This document shows, in pieces, positions 1-9,221 of a DNA stretch of 11,594 bases. Within the stretch, counting starts at the first letter, position 1, and each line of letters starts with the position of its first letter. The notes under the pieces are model-generated. The model was not told where the DNA came from. It did no database searches and was given only the letters and a program-made list of their open reading frames with translations. The DNA is from an uncultured Hyphomicrobiales bacterium (lineage in GTDB: Bacteria; Pseudomonadota; Alphaproteobacteria; Rhizobiales; Beijerinckiaceae), in the NCBI GenBank assembly GCA_903918155.1, contig CAIXDD010000296.1, positions 1-11,594 on the forward strand, written 5' to 3'. The position numbers were made by a program, and so were the translations under genes.

Positions 1-559
1 CCAGCGCATCGGCCTCCTCGAAGCGATGCGCCTTGCTGGGCCCGCCGATGGCGAGCGCCAGGCGCGGCCCCTCAAGGCGCGCCACGCGGGGATCGGGCGC
101 CGCGCGCGCCAGCGCCAGCGCCTGCGGGCGCAGGGGATGGGGCGAGATGAGCGTCTTGATGACGTTGCCGCCCTGCGCGCGGTCATGGGCGGGCGTCCAG
201 ATCAGGTCATAGGCGGACCGCCAGGCGCGCGGATCCTGCAGATAGAGCGTGAAGGCGCGGGGATTGCGCGCGCCGTAAGCGCGCAAGACGGGCGCGGTCT
301 CGCGGCCGGAGGCGATGACGAGCTGCGGCCAGTCGGGCTGCGCCACGTCGCGCGGATCGGCCGGCCCATAGGGGGCGAGCAGCGAGAACAGGCGCCGCGG
401 CGCGATCCTGCTGATGCGCGGCGTCACGCCAAGGGCGGCGGCGACGCCAAGGCTGTTGGCGTCGTGGCCCGCCTTGCCGCAGGAGAGGATGAGCGTGCGC
501 AGGTCAGGCGGAAGAAGCGCGGCGCCGACGGGCGGCGCCGGCGTGGCGTCCGACGTCAC
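1..559 (-). CDS. ELM1-family (mitochondrial fission ELM1-like, DUF1022) protein, 3' end cut by window
   Basis: This is the N-terminal 186 residues of a protein of the bacterial/plant ELM1 family, which has a GT-B glycosyltransferase-like fold; full-length bacterial members run to roughly 330 residues. After a short Ala/Pro-rich start, the sequence shows the family's opening motif ILSCGKAGHDANSLGVA (about residues 24-40). It then shows VIASGRETAP (81-90), YLQDPR (106-111), DLIWTPAHD (118-126) and LAIGGPSKAHRF (169-180). The GTG start overlaps the greA stop as GTGA, so the gene is very probably translationally coupled to greA; no strong Shine-Dalgarno sequence is visible inside the greA end. 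The biochemical role in bacteria is unsettled; the plant homolog affects mitochondrial fission, and a sugar-nucleotide-binding fold is inferred from the family. The identification is firm at family level only. Confidence 0.85.
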   Translation of the reverse strand, partial: MTSDATPAPPVGAALLPPDLRTLILSCGKAGHDANSLGVAAALGVTPRISRIAPRRLFSLLAPYGPADPRDVAQPDWPQLVIASGRETAPVLRAYGARNPRAFTLYLQDPRAWRSAYDLIWTPAHDRAQGGNVIKTLISPHPLRPQALALARAAPDPRVARLEGPRLALAIGGPSKAHRFEEADAL

Positions 560-1029
560 ACGAAGACGATCCCGAGGATTTCGTAGCTCTTGCCGCCGCC
601 GGGCGTGTTCACCTCGACGGAATCGCCCACGCGCTTGCCGATGAGCGCGCGCGCGGTGGGCGAGGTGATCGACACCTTGCCGCTCTTCACGTCCGCCTCG
701 CTCTCGCCGACGATCTGGTATTTCTTCTCCTCGTCCGTGTCCTCGTCCACGAGGGTGACGGTCGCGCCGAATTTCACCGTGTCGCCGCCCAGTTTCGTGA
801 CGTCGATCACCTCCGCGCGCGAGAGCTTGTCTTCAAGCTCGGCGATGCGGCCCTCGTTGAGGGACTGGGATTCCTTTGCGGAATGATATTCGGCGTTTTC
901 CGACAGGTCGCCATGGGAGCGCGCTTCGGCGATCGCCTGGATGATCCGCGGGCGCTCGACTTGCTGGCGGTGCTTCAGCTCCTGTTCGAGGGCGGCGTAG
1001 CCCCCGACGGTCATCGGAATCTTTTCCAT
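556..1029 (-). CDS. greA: Transcription elongation factor GreA
   Basis: GreA rescues backtracked RNA polymerase by entering the secondary channel and stimulating cleavage of the extruded RNA 3' end. The product is 157 residues, the normal family length. The N-terminal part (about 1-75) is the antiparallel coiled coil. It contains HGDLSENAEYH, which places the catalytic acidic tip at Asp41 and Glu44, as in E. coli GreA. The C-terminal FKBP-like globular domain follows (about 80-157, ending EILGIVFV) and includes the SPTARALIGKRVGD segment (about 125-138). The open frame runs upstream to 1161, but the ATG at 1029 starts the canonical MEKIPMT sequence and has a good GGAAGGG ribosome binding site a few bases before it, so the longer start is rejected. 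It lies 153 nt after carB on the same strand and overlaps the downstream ELM1-family gene by 4 nt. Confidence 0.97.
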   Translation of the reverse strand: MEKIPMTVGGYAALEQELKHRQQVERPRIIQAIAEARSHGDLSENAEYHSAKESQSLNEGRIAELEDKLSRAEVIDVTKLGGDTVKFGATVTLVDEDTDEEKKYQIVGESEADVKSGKVSITSPTARALIGKRVGDSVEVNTPGGGKSYEILGIVFV

Positions 1030-1141
1030 CTTACCCTTCCCGCAAAAGCCCGCGGGCTCCTTGGTTGAATGGTTCAAAAAGCCGCACGGCCGGCGCAAGC
1101 CGGAAAAACCCCTGCGGCGAACGATTGGCGTTGAGATACGC

Positions 1142-1176
1142 GCCCGTCCCGCTACGCCCAAGCGCAGCGGACGGGC
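1142..1176 (-). other. Strong hairpin just after the carB stop codon
   Basis: Seven bases beyond the carB stop, the transcript can fold into an 11-bp GC-rich stem (GCCCGTCCGCT against AGCGGGACGGGC, one bulged base) enclosing a 12-nt loop that can form a further CGC/GCG pair. No run of T follows on the minus strand, so it does not qualify as a standard intrinsic terminator. It may be a 3'-end stabiliser, a pause site or a weak terminator. The remaining bases up to greA (1030-1141) contain smaller GC hairpins (CCGGC/GCCGG near 1099-1112) and the greA ribosome binding site; I see no promoter there that I can defend. Confidence 0.5.
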
Positions 1177-1182
1177 CCTGGC

Positions 1183-4671
<3,489 letters not shown>

Positions 4672-4707
4672 GGTCGTCCGTCGGTCTGCGGGTCGTGCGC
4701 GGCGCAC

Positions 4708-4731
4708 AAAAAAAGGCCGCGCCTGGCGGCC
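4708..4731 (-). terminator. Intrinsic terminator between tadG and carB (possible carB attenuator)
   Basis: Read on the minus strand, GGCCGC-CAGGC-GCGGCC forms a perfect 6-bp stem with a 5-nt loop. It is followed at once by seven T, and the stem can extend outwards by A:T and G:T pairs using the T run. It lies about 160 nt beyond the tadG stop and 36 nt before the carB ATG. The remaining 36 nt cannot hold a full promoter plus a ribosome binding site. Any carB promoter must therefore overlap this element or lie upstream of it, so carB transcripts probably have to read through it. On the plus strand there is no T run after the hairpin. Confidence 0.8.
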
Positions 4732-4816
4732 TCTTCAGCCGGAGCGCGTCCTCCGAAAACCCTGCAAGGGCGTTCAGGCGGGAGCCCCGACCTGAGGTCA
4801 CGACCGTCTAGCCCAA

Positions 4817-4861
4817 TTCACCCCCGGTGTGAACCCCTTGCATGGGACATGCGCGGGGTTC
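4817..4861 (-). other. Two overlapping, mutually exclusive hairpins downstream of tadG / in the carB leader
   Basis: On the minus strand, GAACCCC pairs with GGGGTTC (4861-4855 with 4837-4831). This encloses an inner GCATG-TCC-CATGC hairpin, for twelve pairs with a 2x2 internal loop. Three bases of its 3' arm (4833-4831) are also the start of a second possible hairpin, TTCAC/GTGAA (4833-4829 with 4821-4817), so both cannot form fully at once. Neither is followed by a T run. The stretch 4672-4890 between carB and tadG holds only these hairpins, a smaller CGGAG/CTCCG hairpin (about 4738-4753) and the terminator at 4708-4731; I find no credible coding sequence in it. Confidence 0.45.
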
Positions 4862-4890
4862 TCCACCGGAGGCGTCGGCCGCCTTCGGCG

Positions 4891-6813
4891 TCACTGGGCG
4901 GCGATCTGCATCCCCCGCATGACGATCGTCGCGCCCTGCGGCAGTCCGGGGGCGGGGATGGTCACGACCCCGGCCGGCGGCATGCCGGAGAGGTCGGACA
5001 CCGCGTGAAGCGTGATCGCGTCCAGGCCCGGGCCGCCCTGGTCCTCCATGCCCTCGCCCCGGAAGGTCAGCCAGTAGAACCCGGTCTTCTGGATGGCGAT
5101 ATGGACCGTGCGGGGCGTGACCGCCTTGGACGACACGCAGGCGTCGATCACCGTGCTGGCGATGGGCGGCAGGGTCGGCGCGCTCCCGTCGGGATTGCTC
5201 CACGTCGCCGCGGTGTTGACGATCGGCACGGACGAGGGATGGCTGAACATCCTGTCCGAGTCCATGTAGACGCGCAGCAGATTGGTGTCGGCGCTGCGGG
5301 ACTCGGTCTTGATCGTGCTCAGCAGGGCGATGTGGCTGCTCGCGTCCTGCGCGCCGCAATAGGTGAACTCGTTCATCGGGAAATAGGACGCGTAGGCGTA
5401 GCTCACCTTGTAATAGCCCGGCGTCAGGATGAAGCGGCGGCTGATGGCGCGGTTGCTGGTGTTGTTCGTGCCGGTGCGCTTGCTGGCGTCCAGCTCAACG
5501 CCGATGGGGCCGTCGAAGGGGACCCAGCGGATATAGTCCACCTGGTTATAGGGCCAGGTCGTCCAGCCCGTGGGCAGGCGCGGCCAGCCGTAATTGTCGC
5601 CGGAGATGTCGAGCGTGCGGTCGCGCGAGTCGCCGCCCGGAGGCGTGGGGGGCAGTTTCTCGAAGCTGTCGCTGAAGAGCAGCGCGCCGTTCGCCCAGGG
5701 GAAGTTCGAGGACGGCGCGCCCGAGCATGTATTCTTGCACAGGCGAATGTCGGTGATGACGCCGCCGCCGCCGTCGGACGTGCCTTCGGAATTGAACGTC
5801 AGCCAGTAGAAGCTCGGCTGGTTCATGGTGATCTTGACGCTGCGCTCCACCCAGCGCTGGCCGGTGTTGACGCAGACGTCGATCAGATTGTTCGTGCTCG
5901 GCGAATAGGTCGCCGGCGGCGTGTCGCCGAGCGCGATGTCGAAATACACGCCCACGCGGTTACTCTGATAACCCCAGCTTTCGGTGGACTCGCCCGCCCA
6001 GTCCACGTCCTCGGTGCGCGACCCGCAGACCCATGCGGGATCGTATTGGGTGTAGGCCAGACGGTCCTTGATCCAGTAGCGCAGCTCGTAATTGCCCGTC
6101 GGCATATAGACCTTTTTCGAGATGGCGGTGTTGCCCTTGCCGTCCAGTTCGGCCACGTATAGCGAGCCGGAAGGCGGCGCGGCGCCGTAATTCTGATATT
6201 TGCCGATCTCGACGCCGGCGCCGGTCGTGATCCAGTTGTTGTAATTGGCGTAGACGCCCCACGAGCCGTTCTGCATCGTCGAGGGGTCGACCTTGAACGA
6301 CTCGGTGATCAGCAGATTGGGATCGTTGTTCTGCTTCTGCGTCTCGTCATAGACGCCGCTCGACGTGGCGGAGCCCTCGACGGCGAATTTCGTGAAGCCG
6401 ACGACGCCGCTGAACGTGGTCGTCATGTCGGCGGCGAACGACACGGTGGCTGAGATCGTTTCGCCGACGCGCGCGACGGTGACCTTCGAGGAGCGCAGCG
6501 TCACGTCGGAGGATTGCGGCACGCGGGCGGCGAACACCTTGGTCACGCGATCCTGCGTGGCGGCGATCACGTCGCTCTGCGGCATGTTGGGATTGGCGGC
6601 GATCAGGGCGCGCGCGGTGTCCACCGCCGCCAAAGACGCCGACGCCGCGGCGGAATTGAGGCTGGAGCGATAATTGGCGCTGCGCGCGTAATCGAGCCCG
6701 AGGCCGGCGGCGCCGATGAGGGGCACGGCCAGCAAGCCCATCATGAGCGCGATATTGCCGCGATCGTCGCGGCCGAAGCGATGCAATTGGTGGAGCAATT
6801 TCGGGCTACGCAT
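4891..6813 (-). CDS. TadG-like pilus-assembly protein with two repeated extracytoplasmic domains and no vWA domain
   Basis: This 640-residue protein opens with a Tad/TadG N-terminus: a basic stretch, RDDRGNIALMMG (15-26), one membrane span (about 20-42) and the following helix LDYARSANYRSSLNSAAASA (40-59). Such proteins are anchored in the inner membrane and project into the periplasm with the Tad (Flp) pilus system. TadG proteins often carry a von Willebrand A domain, but no DxSxS metal-binding motif is visible here. Instead, about 167-360 and 378-606 are two diverged copies of one domain. They share an LxxxSF opening, a PTGNY/TPGYY strand, CG (C263 and C486), the ID[VA]CV motif (C314 and C559) and FYWLTF followed by a GEG/SEG-Gly-rich segment (335 and 579 onward). 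I infer a beta-sandwich, lectin-like fold. The ATG at 6813 is chosen over one 21 nt upstream because AGGAG stands 8 nt before it. It follows the two TadE-like genes after a 136-nt gap. Confidence 0.75.
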   Translation of the reverse strand: MRSPKLLHQLHRFGRDDRGNIALMMGLLAVPLIGAAGLGLDYARSANYRSSLNSAAASASLAAVDTARALIAANPNMPQSDVIAATQDRVTKVFAARVPQSSDVTLRSSKVTVARVGETISATVSFAADMTTTFSGVVGFTKFAVEGSATSSGVYDETQKQNNDPNLLITESFKVDPSTMQNGSWGVYANYNNWITTGAGVEIGKYQNYGAAPPSGSLYVAELDGKGNTAISKKVYMPTGNYELRYWIKDRLAYTQYDPAWVCGSRTEDVDWAGESTESWGYQSNRVGVYFDIALGDTPPATYSPSTNNLIDVCVNTGQRWVERSVKITMNQPSFYWLTFNSEGTSDGGGGVITDIRLCKNTCSGAPSSNFPWANGALLFSDSFEKLPPTPPGGDSRDRTLDISGDNYGWPRLPTGWTTWPYNQVDYIRWVPFDGPIGVELDASKRTGTNNTSNRAISRRFILTPGYYKVSYAYASYFPMNEFTYCGAQDASSHIALLSTIKTESRSADTNLLRVYMDSDRMFSHPSSVPIVNTAATWSNPDGSAPTLPPIASTVIDACVSSKAVTPRTVHIAIQKTGFYWLTFRGEGMEDQGGPGLDAITLHAVSDLSGMPPAGVVTIPAPGLPQGATIVMRGMQIAAQ

Positions 6814-6841
6814 GAAACGAACTCCTGAAATCAAGGGCGGA

Positions 6842-6915
6842 ACGCGGTCCGCGTCTGGAATGACGCTACACGTTTCGAATTGACGTTCCGCTAGCGACTT
6901 GTCGCGAAATTCGCG
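6842..6915. promoter_or_regulatory. Palindrome-rich gap upstream of the tadG-like gene
   Basis: The 136-nt space between the second TadE-like gene and the TadG-like gene holds two 13-bp perfect palindromes with a single central base: ACGCGG-T-CCGCGT (6842-6854) and CGCGAA-A-TTCGCG (6903-6915). A third inverted repeat, GCGAC-TT-GTCGC (6894-6905), overlaps the second palindrome. No run of T follows any of them on the minus strand, so termination is not shown. They could be operators for a separate tadG promoter or processing hairpins in a shared transcript. I cannot point to a convincing -35/-10 pair. Confidence 0.3.
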
Positions 6916-6949
6916 CTCGCAAAGAACGATTTTTTAAATATGCGCCGGC

Positions 6950-7615
6950 TCAGACATATCCCGGGCAGAATGTGATTTGGGAGCCCGTGACCTTGATGTA
7001 GGGCGACGCGAAGCGCGGGAAGGAATAGCCCTGCCGCTCGATGATGATCGGCTTGAGAAAATTTGCGCCGAACAGCGGCTTGTAGGAATAGCGCAGATCC
7101 ACCATGACCGTCGTGCCGGGGCCGAACAGACCTGCGGGAAGCGTCTGTCCCGTCGGCGTCTCCCCAGGCTGCTGGGGCGTCAGCTCGCCGCAGGTGCGGC
7201 GCAGGGCGCCGGCGCCTGGCCCAGTGTTATAAACAGGCCAGTTCCACAGAAGATTCGCCTTATAGGTGCAATTGGAGACGCACGACGCTTGCGTGGGGAC
7301 GAATTGCGCATGCGAGATCTGATGGCTGAATTTATTCCACCAGTAAGTCCCCCCACCTTCGATGAAGGCCTGGGGAAACAATTGCACGGCGATGTTGAAA
7401 TCGAAGTTCAGCGGATCGCTCTGCGCGGTCTCCCGCTGTGCGATCAGCTCGGCGACGTTTTCAGCCGTGGCGGTGAGCTGACGGCTGATGCGCTGATAGC
7501 GCTGAAGCTCGATGGACCCGAGCCCCAGCGTTATGAGAATGGGCAGGAGCAGCGCGAATTCGATCGCCGACGTGGCGCTGGCGTCGCGCAGAAAGCGTGC
7601 GGGGCGGCGCCTCAT
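6950..7615 (-). CDS. TadE/TadF-like pseudopilin (second of pair)
   Basis: This 221-residue protein has a short basic N-terminus (MRRRPARFLRDAS), then SAIEFALLLPILITLGLG, the TadE-like conserved Glu-Phe (E19-F20) followed by a single membrane span (about 17-35) and the amphipathic helix QRYQRISRQLTATAENVAEL (38-57). The rest is a periplasmic domain with cysteines at 112, 116, 142 and 217 that could form disulfides. TadE and TadF are pseudopilins needed to assemble Tad/Flp pili. In the G-x4-E-F processing motif, the residue before the expected cleavage site here is Ala rather than Gly (ASA/TSAIEF), so prepilin-peptidase cleavage is uncertain. The ATG at 7615 overlaps the upstream stop as ATGA, indicating translational coupling; a TTG two codons earlier is rejected for that reason. 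Confidence 0.82.
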   Translation of the reverse strand: MRRRPARFLRDASATSAIEFALLLPILITLGLGSIELQRYQRISRQLTATAENVAELIAQRETAQSDPLNFDFNIAVQLFPQAFIEGGGTYWWNKFSHQISHAQFVPTQASCVSNCTYKANLLWNWPVYNTGPGAGALRRTCGELTPQQPGETPTGQTLPAGLFGPGTTVMVDLRYSYKPLFGANFLKPIIIERQGYSFPRFASPYIKVTGSQITFCPGYV

Positions 7616-8238
7616 GCGCAATTCTCCGCCACTTCGTCAGCGACGCCGAAGGGTTCGTTCCGGAATCCGGCGGAGGCGAGATAATATCTCTGGCCGTTGG
7701 CGAGGCTCGTATCGCCGGCCCAGATCATCGTCGCCAGCGGCACCGGATAGGCGACCTGCACCAGCACGATCTCGCGCGCGCCGCCGACGCACCATTTGGC
7801 CTTGGCCGGATCGACGGTCGTCGGGGAGAACGCGCCCCAGTCGTTTTGCGCGCGCATCACCGCGACATTGAAGACGAGCTTGTCGCAGGACAGGAGCACG
7901 ATCTTGGGGCAGAACACTTCGTTGCGGAAACGCTCCTGCGTGAGCTTCTTGATTTGCACCGTGCCCGTGCGGATGTCCTGCACCGCCTGCTGGGTGGCCG
8001 TCTCGAGTTGCGCGTAGAAATAATAATCCACGCCGATCTCGATGATGCCCACCACAAGAGCGAGAAAGGGCGGGGCGACCATCGCGAACTCCACCGCCGC
8101 GGCGCCGCGCGCGTTCCGCAAGAGGTCGCGGAGTCTTTTTCTTCGGGCGCTGTTTCTTTGGGCGCTCTTGCTTTGGGGGCTCTTTCTTTGGGGGCTCTTG
8201 CTTGGGGGGCCCTCTTCCTGATGGCGGCTTGCGGGCAT
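7612..8238 (-). CDS. TadE-like pseudopilin with basic pentapeptide-repeat N-terminal tail
   Basis: This 208-residue protein carries the TadE signature RNARGAAAVEFAMVAPPFLA (41-60). G45 followed by AAAVEF fits the Gly-x4-Glu-Phe site cleaved by Tad prepilin peptidases, and one membrane span follows (about 52-70) with the conserved DYYFYAQLE helix start. The periplasmic domain has cysteines near the middle (FCPKIVLLSC) and at the C-terminus (ENCA). Unusually, about 35 residues precede the signature, including four basic repeats of five residues, KSPQR, KSPQS, KSAQR and NSARR (14/19 to 33), encoded by a 15-bp tandem DNA repeat. The ATG at 8238 has GGAG six bases upstream and is preferred to an earlier in-frame start at 8271. 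It is the first gene of the minus-strand cluster and is divergent from the GtrA-family gene. Confidence 0.85.
   Translation of the reverse strand: MPASRHQEEGPPSKSPQRKSPQSKSAQRNSARRKRLRDLLRNARGAAAVEFAMVAPPFLALVVGIIEIGVDYYFYAQLETATQQAVQDIRTGTVQIKKLTQERFRNEVFCPKIVLLSCDKLVFNVAVMRAQNDWGAFSPTTVDPAKAKWCVGGAREIVLVQVAYPVPLATMIWAGDTSLANGQRYYLASAGFRNEPFGVADEVAENCA
8141..8215. repeat. 15-bp tandem repeat, five units, inside the TadE-like gene
   Basis: Five head-to-tail units of 15 bp follow one another on the plus strand: CTTCGGGCGCTGTTT, CTTTGGGCGCTCTTG, CTTTGGGGGCTCTTT, CTTTGGGGGCTCTTG and a degenerate CTTGGGGGGCCCTCT. The unit length is a multiple of three, so changes in copy number keep the frame. 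On the minus strand the units encode the basic K/N-S-P/A-Q-R/S pentapeptides in the N-terminal tail of the TadE-like protein. Confidence 0.9.
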
Positions 8239-8305
8239 GCTCAACTCCGAAACGCAGACGCTCACGCACACGGCTCTCGGACAGCACGATCCATGCTAGA
8301 CCTTA

Positions 8306-8317
8306 AAAATGGATTTT
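8306..8317. promoter_or_regulatory. AT-rich dyad in the divergent tadE/gtrA-like intergenic region
   Basis: The 161-nt space between the divergent TadE-like (start 8238) and GtrA-like (start 8400) genes is mostly GC-rich. At 8306-8317 there is a perfect AAAAT-GG-ATTTT inverted repeat, roughly 70 nt from the TadE start and 80 nt from the GtrA start. Its position suits an operator or promoter element serving one or both genes, but no clear sigma-factor hexamer pair is visible. Confidence 0.25.
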
Positions 8318-8399
8318 GCGGCCTGCGCAGGACGGATCGCGCCACGGCGCGCCCTTTCGGGGGCTTTCGTCTTTCCGCCAAAGGGGATAATCGCGGCTG

Positions 8400-8780
8400 A
8401 TGACGCTTTCCCGGCAATTTTTTATTTTCGTGGCCGTCGGTCTGGCCGCCGCCGTCGCCCATTTCGGCGTGCTGATCGGGCTGGTGGAGGCGGGCGGCGT
8501 GGCGCCGGCTCCCGCGACGCTGGCGGGCTATGTGGCGGGCGGGCTCGTCTCCTACGCGCTCAACCGGCGCCATACCTATGCGTCGGATCGTCCGCATGGG
8601 GAGGCGGGCTGGCGGTTCACGCTGGTCGCCGGCGTGGGCTTTCTGATGACCTTCGCCAGCATGAGCCTGCTGCACGACGTCCTGGGCCTGCATTATCTGC
8701 CGGCGCAGGTCCTCACCACCGGCGCCGTCCTTGTGTGGAGCTTTCTCGCCCACAAGCTTTTCACATTCGGCAAGGCGTGA
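8400..8780 (+). CDS. GtrA-family membrane protein
   Basis: This 126-residue, strongly hydrophobic protein has the GtrA pattern of four membrane spans, at about 6-30, 38-56, 72-92 and 100-118. The family motif after the second span appears as YALNRRHTY (52-60), and the matching motif after the fourth appears as FLAHKLFTFG (115-124), ending the protein. GtrA-like proteins are thought to translocate lipid-linked sugars (for example bactoprenol-linked glucose) across the inner membrane for surface polysaccharide or glycan modification; a partner glycosyltransferase would be expected but none is next to it. The ATG at 8400 gives the usual short N-terminus; the only purine-rich stretch upstream (AAAGGGGA) is farther away than normal. 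It is divergent from the pseudopilin cluster. Confidence 0.85.
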   Translation: MTLSRQFFIFVAVGLAAAVAHFGVLIGLVEAGGVAPAPATLAGYVAGGLVSYALNRRHTYASDRPHGEAGWRFTLVAGVGFLMTFASMSLLHDVLGLHYLPAQVLTTGAVLVWSFLAHKLFTFGKA

Positions 8781-8786
8781 CTTTTG

Positions 8787-8805
8787 GCCGCCGGCGCCGG
8801 GCGGC
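8787..8805 (+). other. GC hairpin after the GtrA-family gene
   Basis: GCCGCC-GGCGCCG-GGCGGC folds as a 6-bp stem with a 7-nt loop six bases after the GtrA-family stop codon. No T run follows, so it may be a weak or Rho-assisted end rather than an intrinsic terminator. The rest of the gap up to 8895 contains TTAA-N7-TCAA at 8824-8838, one base off the CtrA-type TTAA-N7-TTAA site. Confidence 0.35.
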
Positions 8806-8895
8806 GAGCCTCCGGGTCGCGATTTAAACAATTTTCAACAAGCCAAGACTAAGCTGCGGCGGTTATTGTTCCGGCGATGGTCGCGGCGGCAGGCG

Positions 8896-9144
8896 ATGGG
8901 TTCCGCATCAGGCATTTTCACCTTGATCTTCGCCTGGATCGTGGGGGCCGTGCATTTGCAATTGTTCCTGACGGGACAAGGCCTCCTGATCGGCTCGAAC
9001 GTCTCCACGGACCGCTGGAACCGCATCTGCCATTATTACAAGCCGGGCATTGTGGTTAAGCTCAGGATTCCCGTGAAGGGAAGCTGCGAGATCCGCCTCA
9101 TGCCGCCGCCCAAACCCAAGCCGCCGCTCAATCCGCGCCGTTAG
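8896..9144 (+). CDS. Small membrane-anchored protein of unknown function, Pro/Lys-rich tail
   Basis: I do not recognise this 82-residue protein. It has an N-terminal hydrophobic stretch (about 6-33, SGIFTLIFAWIVGAVHLQLF onward) that could be a membrane span or an uncleaved signal. A short polar domain follows with two cysteines (45 and 64) that could pair, and the tail MPPPKPKPPLNPRR is rich in Pro, Lys and Arg. GC-rich third codon positions across the frame support it as coding. The frame is open upstream to 8731, overlapping the GtrA-family gene; the ATG at 8896 directly precedes the hydrophobic stretch, but no strong ribosome binding site is visible and a TTG start slightly upstream is possible. 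Its stop codon is the TAG of the first unit of the 18-bp tandem repeat. Confidence 0.55.
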   Translation: MGSASGIFTLIFAWIVGAVHLQLFLTGQGLLIGSNVSTDRWNRICHYYKPGIVVKLRIPVKGSCEIRLMPPPKPKPPLNPRR

Positions 9145-9221
9145 CCCTTGCCGCGCCGCTAGCCCTTGCCGCGCCGCTAGCCCTTGCCGCGCCGCTAGCC
9201 CTTCCCGCGCCGCTAGCCCTT
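9132..9221. repeat. 18-bp tandem repeat, five units, between convergent gene ends
   Basis: Five head-to-tail 18-bp units have the consensus GCCGCGCCGCTAGCCCTT; the first unit (9132-9149) and last unit (9204-9221) differ by one or two bases. Each unit contains CTAG. This gives a TAG in the frame of the small plus-strand gene and a TAG in the frame of the minus-strand trmL gene, because 18 is a multiple of three. The repeat supplies the actual stop codons of both genes (9142-9144 plus, 9215-9213 minus) and fills the space between them. Confidence 0.95.

Noticed and set aside
26..586. Plus-strand frame of 186 codons at the window start
   Set aside because: It is antisense to the ELM1-family gene, whose motifs and coupling to greA are clear; the plus-strand product is low-complexity Arg/Gly/Ala.
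7597..8400. Plus-strand frame with an LGAL/LSLGAL repeat
   Set aside because: The repeat is just the 15-bp tandem repeat of the TadE-like gene read on the other strand; the frame is antisense to a recognised pseudopilin.
8262..8831. Minus-strand frame of 189 codons opposite the GtrA-family gene
   Set aside because: The plus-strand GtrA product has four membrane spans and both family motifs, while the minus product is featureless and Arg/Gln/His-rich.
9132..9221. CRISPR-like array
   Set aside because: The 18-bp units are directly adjacent, with no spacers between them, and no cas genes are present.
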